A stretch of 64,000 nucleotides of DNA from Maylandia zebra. Taxonomy: Eukaryota; Chordata; Actinopteri; Cichliformes; Cichlidae. The stretch is from contig NC_135187.1 in assembly GCF_041146795.1 (NCBI RefSeq), positions 20,308,056 through 20,372,055 on the forward strand. The letters are read 5' to 3'. Both the position numbers and the translations under genes were made by a program. Below the pieces are notes generated by a model. It was given only the letters and a program-made list of their open reading frames with translations, did not search any database and was not told the DNA's origin. Positions 56,231-64,000 of the stretch are shown here, piece by piece (within the stretch, counting starts at the first letter, position 1; each line of letters begins with the position of its first letter).

Positions 56231-58660
56231 GGGATTTGAGAATGCAGCTTTCCAGCGGTTGCATGACCAGGAAGCTGTGACTCTCGGGTGAGATGCACGA
56301 AAAAAGAACGCCCACCCGATTTATCCCCGGTGACAGCCGACTTTATTTTAGGACTTTTGCCTTCCTATTTTTAGGAATTTGGGGGGCTACCCCGCAGCTC
56401 AAATGTTAAAGTGACTGTGTGATATTTTATCTCCCTCTGATCTGTCCTTTGTATACATTCTTACTACGTGCATTGCAACTTCTAAAGACCCACGTTGTCC
56501 TTTAATAGTTCTGTCAAGTGTGCCCCTTTTCTCCGCTGTGCAAAGACTCTAACATGCATGCTTATTTTATTTTTTATTTTTCTTAGACCAACCTACAAAT
56601 TATCTCTGCTGTAACTAAGCGAGTGTTTCCACATTCTTGCAGTCGCAGCATGTGACCGTTTTTTAAGATGTGTCTGAGCCATTGTCTGCCGAGTTAGGAA
56701 GGCAGCCAGGCCTGCAACCTTGATTTGAGGCCAAGAGGAGATAAGTCTGTACAAAGGGAAGCCCTTCCCTCGCGTTAGATCATAACGCCTTTCCTTGATA
56801 ACGCATGGATATTGACTAATCAAAGCTGGTCTGTCCTATATAATCAATAGCATGGTGGAGGATGTTTTTTTTTTCTGTGTGAGTAGATGTGGAGATGTTA
56901 CTTCTTGAAACTGCGTGAAACATCTTTTAAGCCCCCGATACAAATGATTTCAGACACATCTGGTGTGAAGTCTGTCTTTAAAGGTTTTTCATTCATGGAG
57001 CATAGTTAAACGTGGAGGGGTCTTTTTTCGTGTGTGGAAATTTCCACATCTGCAAAACTGTGACTGCTATACTGTGGATCTGCTAATAAGTGCTAGTATT
57101 GGCAATGACTGTGTGAAAGGTCCTTGTCAGGATACAATAGCACTACTGTGGACTTGTAATGTGAGGCCCTCAATAGGAACACATCGGATAATAGGCGCAT
57201 TGGAGGGGGGAAAAATATGAGCACTATGCTAATTTCAGGTCAGTCACTTACACTGCAAGACACCACCAAAAGTGCTGATGGGCATAGTTCAAACAAGCAA
57301 AATATATACCCGACACCTTAATGTGTATAAACAGAATGCAGCATTTCCTGTATTTGTGGAGCATCTTCCTAGTTCTGTATCTTCATCCCACTTATTATTT
57401 TGAAGCACTGACAACCTTTGAAAGACTGCTGTGAGCGATTTAGTGCAGCATATGTAGGTCGTGGTGTCTCGGTACACGATAAAACCAGTGGACTTTCACC
57501 TGGCTGTGTTTGTGGGAGCAGCTGGTGACTTCTTTTGGCAATATAAATGAAATAAAACTCTTCCAGCACATCCTGCAACCATCCACGGGTTGTTTGGAAG
57601 AATTAAGGTAATTAAGATGAATGTTTTTAAAAAAACCAAAAAAAAAAACCCACTTGTTTTAACAGTCAGGTTCACTCTCTTTCCATTTTGCTGTTTGTGT
57701 TGAGTGAGTTTGTGTTCGTTCATTCTTTTTACACAGTGTTGAGGAAAGAACAATAAAACTTGAGATAGTCTAAGGAGACAGAGTGTAAGGCCTGTCATAA
57801 AGCAAAAGACTGATATGGGAATAAATAACGTAAACAAAGGAGCACTCAAGGACGTTAGATCTTTCCATTCTTGTTTCTCTTTTACTTTTAGCTCTATTTC
57901 TAATACAGTAGGACTATACAGTGGTGTCATAGGGGAAATCTGTTTTGTGCCCTCTGTCTTTTTGCAAGGCTTTAATGGGTCAACGGGTTGAAGAGTACTT
58001 GATCTCTCAGTTCATGGCTGCTGTTCAGTGCAAACAGAGCAGAAAGTTAGCTTTCTGTACTGAAAGTCAAAGATCGCCCTGACAGCTGTTGGTCAGCAGA
58101 AGTGTATTTACACCATATACAGCATGACTGTAGGCTGTTTCCTCACATCTGTTTTTCCTCTGCTTTATTCATTTCGCACACCTAAACCAGGTTGTTTGCA
58201 TGACTCTGAGCTAGATTCAACTGGTCATGAAAATTGAGATGATGCAACAAGCCTGAAAAAAAAAAGGTGATTCAGACACACATGACATGTGTTTGTAGGT
58301 CACGTAGTAAGAGACTGTGAATGTGTGAGTAATGCATTATATTTTGGAGAATAATGGGTGTGGACTCGAGCGGTAAATGTTTATAAACTTTTTCGAAAAT
58401 GATCAAAGTGGAAAAGTGACTTTTCAAAGTTACCAGTAGGGTGCAGATGAATCATTAAACGCAGTGTGCTGGCTACCTTTGCCTCTCGTGGGTCAAGGAG
58501 AGCTTTAAAAGAATAGTTCAATATTTGTGGAAAATACACCTGAAATAAAAAATGAAAAGATTCCACTTCAAATGTTCTGCATTTGAAGCTACGATCACTT
58601 TGGTAGCTTAGCATAAAGACTGAAGACACAGGGAAATGACTGACATACACTGCCATTAAA
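56231..58660. other. Intergenic upstream of ndrg1, no gene recognised
   Basis: A minus-strand open frame of 144 codons (57496-57930) has no domain and unusual composition. No st3gal1 exons (the next gene in human) were identified. Upstream control elements of ndrg1 may lie here. Confidence 0.5.
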
Positions 58661-58664
58661 GTAC

Positions 58665-59475
58665 GTATTTGCACATTTCAGTTCATATTTGGTCCACTTT
58701 TCTTTGCATAGTTGTTTTATTTTAGCCACACTTTAGGATTTCTGATCATAAACATCCTGTTAATGGTCATAGCAAAGCGTTTAAATTTGGTTTAAATCTA
58801 GACTTTGAATAGGCCACACTCACTGCTTTTGAGTGGACTTGAGGCTGAGTTTCAGATTACTGATCATCAGATCAAGTGCTTTTGAATTCAGGGCATGAAC
58901 TAATAGCTGCATATACCACCACCATGTTTAGCTGTTATGATGTTCTTTTCATGAATTGCTGTGTTAGTTTTATGCCAGGTGTAAGAGGACTTGAATCTCA
59001 CAAAAAGTTAAACTTTTGTCTCATCTGCACATCTGCACAGGCTTTTCCACTTTTTTGGGGAGAGATTTGAGACGAGCCTTTGTGTCCTTCTTGGTCACCT
59101 TGTTCTCTCTCGTGGATGCCACTTTTGCCCAGTATCTTTCTTATTGTTGAATCATGAACTCTGACCTTTACTGTTCTTTAGATGTTGTTCTTGGCTCTTT
59201 TGTGACCTTCTGGATGAGTCATCAATGCACTCTTAGAGTAACCGGTAGGCTGTCAACTCCCACAAGATTCACCACTGTTCCAACGTTTCGCCACTGGTGG
59301 ATAATGGTTCTCACTGTGGTTCACTGGAGTCCCAGAAACTTGGAAATGGCTTTGTGTTGCTTTTTCAGATCTTACAGCGTACCTTACTTAGTCACACAGA
59401 TGCTTTTCAAGTGATTTGTTGATTCAACAGGTATGACAGTAATCAAGTCTGGATGTGTTTAGTGAAACTGAACTC
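58665..59475 (-). mobile_element. Degraded Tc1-like DNA transposon (copy 3), N-terminal half
   Basis: On the minus strand, remnants of a Tc1-like transposase DNA-binding region appear in order from about 59370: 'agtgagaaccattatccacc' (59296-59315), 'ggtgaatcttgtgggag' (59258-59274), 'gactcatccagaaggtcacaaaag' (59196-59220) and 'catgattcaacaataagaaag' (59138-59158). Downstream comes 'gacaaaagtttaactttttg' (about 59000-59020). All frames are interrupted. It belongs to a Tc1-like family distinct from copies 1 and 2. Confidence 0.75.
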
Positions 59476-62164
59476 AGCTTCCATGATAATTGACACAATC
59501 GCTCCCTGTCTAATATTAACATTTGTTTAAAGATTTGAAGCATTTAAGTGTAAAAAATGAGCAGACTTGCTTTGTGTGGTTATCGTTTTAGTCCTTTAAA
59601 GAGAGCATCCACATGTTTAGTGAATTTGTGCAATTGCTATCACACATCACACGCCAACAAACAAAACAAACTGTTGCATTTTATTTGATTGTAAAGAGAT
59701 GTTATCAGTAGTCATGTTCTCATCTCTTGAATCATAAATTTGAGCCTGACCTGTATTCAATATTGATTGTCTCAATAAGGTGCAGTAAGTGCTCTGATAA
59801 GACCGTCCTCTTGATGTTGATAAGGTTGTTACTGAGTGACTAACCAAGGCAAACGTTCCTGATATATAGAATCAGGGAACATTAACATCCTAATAGCACT
59901 GTTTGTCTCTGCCTGTGACCTCCTGGGGGCAAAAGTTAAACCTTGCCCACTGAAGTATGCCTTTGTCTTCAGGTATTTATAATTGTCAGCTAATTTTATT
60001 GCAGCTTAAGAGAGAGAAGGAGCAGTCTTCTTACACGAAAGCCGTTTGTCAGACATTGTTGAAAGTAGTTTAGTCACATAGAGAAAGTCACAACCAGACA
60101 GTCAGCTGACTCATTCTCAAAGGAGTGGGACAAACCACAATGTTTGTCCCACTCTTAAAAATGGAATCAGCAACCTTTGGCTTTTATCTACACAAGCCGA
60201 AAGCACAAGACTGGTAACATATCAAGTTTAACAAATAACCAGTTATGTGCACTGCCCTTTAAAGTCAACCATAATTTCATTAAATTATTAACAAAAGGCA
60301 AAACAGTGGCTACCCAACTATGCAGCTCGTTTAAAAATCGTTTATATGAAGCACAAGCACGTACCTGAGTACACTCGGTTCATACAGAACAAGATGCAAA
60401 CAGTGAGCGTAATTGAGCTAACCCTAATCCCCTCAAAGCCACAGTCACTGTTCGTCAAGCTCTCCATCATAGGCCTAATATCTTTATCGCCAGCACCAAG
60501 TTTAGACACAGTAAACATGCCAGGGCACAGTGGGTACTGATGACAGCTAAACAAAGCTGCAGTAACACTCTCAGTGGGTTTTCACACAGTGCCACACTTA
60601 AATCGGAGTTGTGTACAGGCTTAGGATTGGTGCAACCCCTTTAAAGCGTCTCTGTTGCCTCTTGCGCTCTATTACATGGCGTCTCTCCCACAAATGTAAC
60701 TTTTTCAGGAATGTGGAAATCCCACCTAATTCTTCTTCTATTTTTTTTTTTACAGTGAATCTTGGCAGCAGCATCACATTCCAGCAACAGCCACAGATCA
60801 GCCTCGACTGACAAAGTTGGACCGCTCGCTAAAGTGGAAACTGCACCTTAACCAGCCTGTGTTTTGGTTCCTGAGTAAAATATGTGAGGTCAGAATGCCA
60901 GGATATTAGCTGGCAGGCAAGACTGCACCCCACTAAAGGGATGCATGCGGACTGTTGGGCAGATATTCATTCCACTGCACAATTTAATTACTTAGTAAGT
61001 TTGCAAGTATTGTTGGAGGTAATGGCTGGAGTAATATCTTTTAATGGGAGGGTCTGTGGTCTGTGGCATACTGAGGGGAGACTGTGATAACAGCCCCTGC
61101 TGTGTTGCGGGTGGGTTTCAGCTCTAACTTGCCCTTCACACAGGAAAAGTTGATGCGCAACAGGAAAACTGTGTTTATATATAAACAGAGTGCACGGCTG
61201 CTTGGATAACTGGGTTGTGGTTAAGGTGGTGTCCAGCAATATAGATAAGGAAAGGATGGATGGGTGTAGCTGTTGATATAGGCATCAGTAGAATGGAAAG
61301 TAGGTGAGGGTCACTGGTGTGGGAATTAAAGAAATTATGGACTGCACTGACTCAAAATTGTGACTATTTAGAGAACGCACCTCATTCACCTCATGTCAAA
61401 AGTCAGAGCCGTGTTCACTATCTACCACCACTGGAAATAGTGGACATGGCTATATAGTTTCAAGGCTGTATAGGATGTAAAAGCTAAACCCAAAGTGGTC
61501 TTCCAACTCACACCTTTAAGGCTAGTCTAGTCTTGTCAGGCAACCAGTGGCAATTGCAGGAAATTTCGACTCCTCTTTAAGAAACATGCGGGGATTTTGT
61601 TATCTTCTGACAAAGCCGGGCGAAATGTCTGGCTGCTTTGATATATATTTAAAAAAACATCTACAAGAGATGCAATGACACTCTCACCCATCTTGCGGCA
61701 TGAAAACAAAGAATATATTTCCCAACTAGCCAAACAGCTTTACAGGGTACTTAAAAGTTGATGGCAAACCTTTAAAAGGTTGGCTCTGTGTCTGAAGGTT
61801 GTTTTGGTTAAGCACGTGCCCTCACGCGTAATGGAAAATTTACAATTGATTAACTCGGCGCTGGCTAAATTACACATGACTACTTGAAGGAGAAAATTGT
61901 CTGCCATGTTTTCAGATCAATGATTGTCAGTTCTGGAGTGGGTAAACCAAGGAGAATGAGGAGGTGACCCAAATAGCCCAGATGTTAATGATCCCTTGTT
62001 AGGCACACGGTGAGGATAAACAAACACCGCCCTTGAAAAAAGCATGTCATGTATTGCCAAAATATGACCGCTGTAAATCAAAGGTCAGTGCTATGCTCAG
62101 TACTGTTGATAAAAGTTATTTTAAAAGTACTATGAGGTGCAAAGGACTTGAACGTGCAATTAGC
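59476..62164. other. Intergenic, nothing recognised
   Basis: Only short open frames occur. No splice-flanked exons, RNA genes or clear transposon motifs could be supported. Confidence 0.5.
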
Positions 62165-62167
62165 ACA

Positions 62168-62385
62168 TGGAATGGGGACTTTGAAGGTTCTCAGTTATCC
62201 AGGTCACTGTAGTTTAAGGAGATTGGAAAGAAAAGCGTCTGGACTTCTTTAAGTTTCTTGAAGACATTTCACCTCTCATCCGAGAAGCTTCTTCAGTTCT
62301 AAGAGCAACTGGTGGAGAGCTCTCCACCAGCTGGCACCAGTTGGACTTTCTTTCCAAGCTCCTGAGACAATGGGGACATTGGTTT
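62168..62385. repeat. Rearranged copy of the 104-bp element plus a 22-bp palindrome
   Basis: The segment 'gaaggttctcagttatccaggtcactgtag' (62183-62212) matches 21352-21381 directly. The following 'cgtctggacttctttaag...agaagcttcttcagttct' (62237-62300) matches 21387-21450 in reverse complement. A perfect 22-bp palindrome with centre GGAGAGCTCTCC lies at 62309-62330. A short inverted reuse of 'ggaaagaaa' (62226)/'tttctttcc' (62347) brackets it. Confidence 0.75.
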
Positions 62386-62784
62386 TTCTGCTAATATGCC
62401 CCTTGCAACAGGTGTCCTCCCCAGAGCCTTTTCTCTGATAAGTCAAATTTTTTTAAAAACAAAGACCCATGGAGTCATGCTTTACTTCTGCACTGGATCC
62501 ACCAAACTGTAAAGTCAGGCCTCAACGACTAAACTGAAACTGAAAAAGTAAAGAGGAGAAAAGTCCTGAAAAGCAGTAACACTAACACAAACGTGTCCGT
62601 ATAGCACGTCCCCCATGTGTTCATGAGAAAACTTTGAACTCACATAATATGTGACTTGACCCACTTGCCCACCCACCGTGGCACTCTCCACTGCTGCTGT
62701 GTGCAAGTCTGACTGAAGACATGAAAATCATTAACATGAATAAAAGGAACTTGTGTTTGAACAACATAATGCTGTAACTTTTTT

Positions 62785-63425
62785 TTTTACCACACTCATG
62801 AAGCCATGAAGTTATGCATGTAATGATTTCAAGGAAAAATGTCAAATTTGGATTCATCACCCAATCAGATCTGTTGCCACTGATTTTCAGTCCAGTTCTT
62901 GTATAATGTGGAATACCTCTGCCTTTATTCCCTGTTTCCCTTCCTCAAGAATGGCATCTTTACAGCCGTCCACTGAGACCATTTTATTTATGTAGCTCAA
63001 AATCACAACCACAGTGGGCACTTTTATTGTAGGTCAAAGACCCTAAGAAATGGGGCTTCAGTGAACAGCAGTTGGCTCATGTGAACGGCATTTCTTAGGT
63101 CCCATGTCAGATGTTTGTTGGATTTTTTTTCCCACTTTCTTAAGGACATGACTTTCAGATACTGTTCATCTGTTGTAGGTAGTTTTTCAGGCCTAACAAT
63201 TCTTCTTTTGTCCTCCACCTGTCTAGTTTCCTCATTATTTAAGCACAAACTCCACATCATGCCAAGTTTGGGGTTTTTTTTTATGTTGTTGTTGTTTTTG
63301 GCTAACAGCTCTTTAAGGATCATCTTGCTGGTTGCAAAAATACTATTTTATGCCTCTTAAACAATATATTTCTCATTTTTGTCAACAAAAAAACAGATTA
63401 GTAGAAAAACGTTTCTGAAAATACA
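62785..63425 (-). mobile_element. Degraded DNA-transposon copy (Tc1-like, copy 4)
   Basis: The sequence recalls a teleost Tc1-like transposon written in antisense: 'gttgccactgattttcagtccag' (62873-62895), 'gtggaatacctctgcctttattccctgtttccc' (62909-62941), 'cttaaggacatgactttcagata' (63139-63161) and 'agctctttaaggatcatcttgctgg' (63308-63332). A detached piece, 'aactttgaaagaccttcagaaatcctgaag' (63621-63650), probably belongs to it, so the element may reach about 63715. No intact frame remains. The family is assigned from memory of similar fish repeats. Confidence 0.6.
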
Positions 63426-64000
63426 GTTTAAAACTTGTCTTTTGCTTGTTATGTTGTCGTGTGTATCACAATGCTGGTTGGTTCCTTGAGTTGGGTGCCC
63501 TTTTCATGCTTGAATGGTTCAAAGGTCAGGGTCGATTGGCTTACCAAACAAAAACAACATACCTCTGAAATGGTCAGGTACAAGGACGGGGCTGAAAAGC
63601 AGCCAATGTCGAAATAAAAAACTTTGAAAGACCTTCAGAAATCCTGAAGAACTATTGCTCAAGACAAGAAATAAAGCACTACTCAAGACTTTCACAACTT
63701 CCTGTAGTGCTAAACACTGCATTTGGTCACCGCTTTTCACACAATTCACACAGAAAAATGAAAGATTAGGAATATTTATTTTAATAAAATGTAGGTTAAG
63801 GCCTATTGTTTACATCTTTTTAAACGTCTGCGTAATTCTGTGTAGTCCATACAAACAAAGCTTGTGCTTGCTTCACTTTCACAAGAATCAGTGCACAACA
63901 TAAACAAACAGTCACAGGTTAAACAGGGGCATGACCAAAATATCCGCATATGGGTGTTTTGTTTTGTTTTCTACCCTGTCTGCAGCGCATCTCCGCGGGC
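63426..64000. other. Window end, no gene recognised
   Basis: Possible further transposon remnant up to about 63715; the final 285 bases show nothing identifiable. Confidence 0.4.

Noticed and set aside
57496..57930. 144-codon minus-strand open frame upstream of ndrg1
   Set aside because: No domain, A/T-run-driven composition and no supporting splice structure; not a st3gal1 exon.

Overview
The window is vertebrate nuclear DNA and looks like a ray-finned (percomorph-type, perhaps cichlid) fish. It has intron-rich vertebrate genes, GT-AG splice sites, long AT/GT microsatellites, degraded Tc1-like transposons, L2- and RTE-like LINE pieces and tRNA-derived SINEs. The species assignment is inference. 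Four protein-coding genes could be rebuilt exon by exon, each with a continuous reading frame across every splice junction.

Layout: (1) 397-3059, minus strand: abitram (actin-binding transcription modulator, FAM206A/Simiate), 6 exons, 182 aa, with an RTE-like LINE fragment in intron 2. (2) 3060-14057: about 11 kb without a recognisable gene, holding two large microsatellites, a poly-C run and a perfect 18-bp-arm hairpin. (3) 14058-18247, minus: sla (Src-like adaptor), 7 coding exons, 275 aa, plus an upstream noncoding exon. (4) 18.8-36.1 kb: intergenic and repeat-rich (SINEs, Tc1-like copies, and an L2-like LINE nested in a MITE-like element). (5) 36419-42179, plus: ccn4 (wisp1), 5 exons, 358 aa, all 38 CCN cysteines present. 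(6) 43817-56130, minus: ndrg1, 15 coding exons plus a noncoding first exon, 398 aa. It has a TATA-containing upstream promoter and a second, internal TATA-containing promoter with its own coding first exon (predicted 385-aa isoform). (7) 56.3-64 kb: intergenic, with two more Tc1-like remnants and a rearranged repeat.

The order sla(-), ccn4(+), ndrg1(-) matches the human 8q24 block. Two things differ from human: abitram (human 9q31) lies next to sla, and I found no thyroglobulin exons around sla, which in mammals is nested inside TG. This may be one of the two teleost genome-duplication copies of the region, so I leave off a/b suffixes.

The genes do not form an operon-like unit. They act separately: a nuclear-speckle/actin-linked factor (abitram), a negative regulator of antigen-receptor signalling (sla), a secreted matricellular Wnt-target protein (ccn4) and a stress/hypoxia-linked cytosolic protein (ndrg1). 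No undescribed system was found. The most interesting items are the internal ndrg1 promoter with alternative first exon, a decayed copy of an ndrg1 splice acceptor and exon start in a neighbouring intron, and a 104-bp element flanked by a perfect 12-bp target-site duplication.
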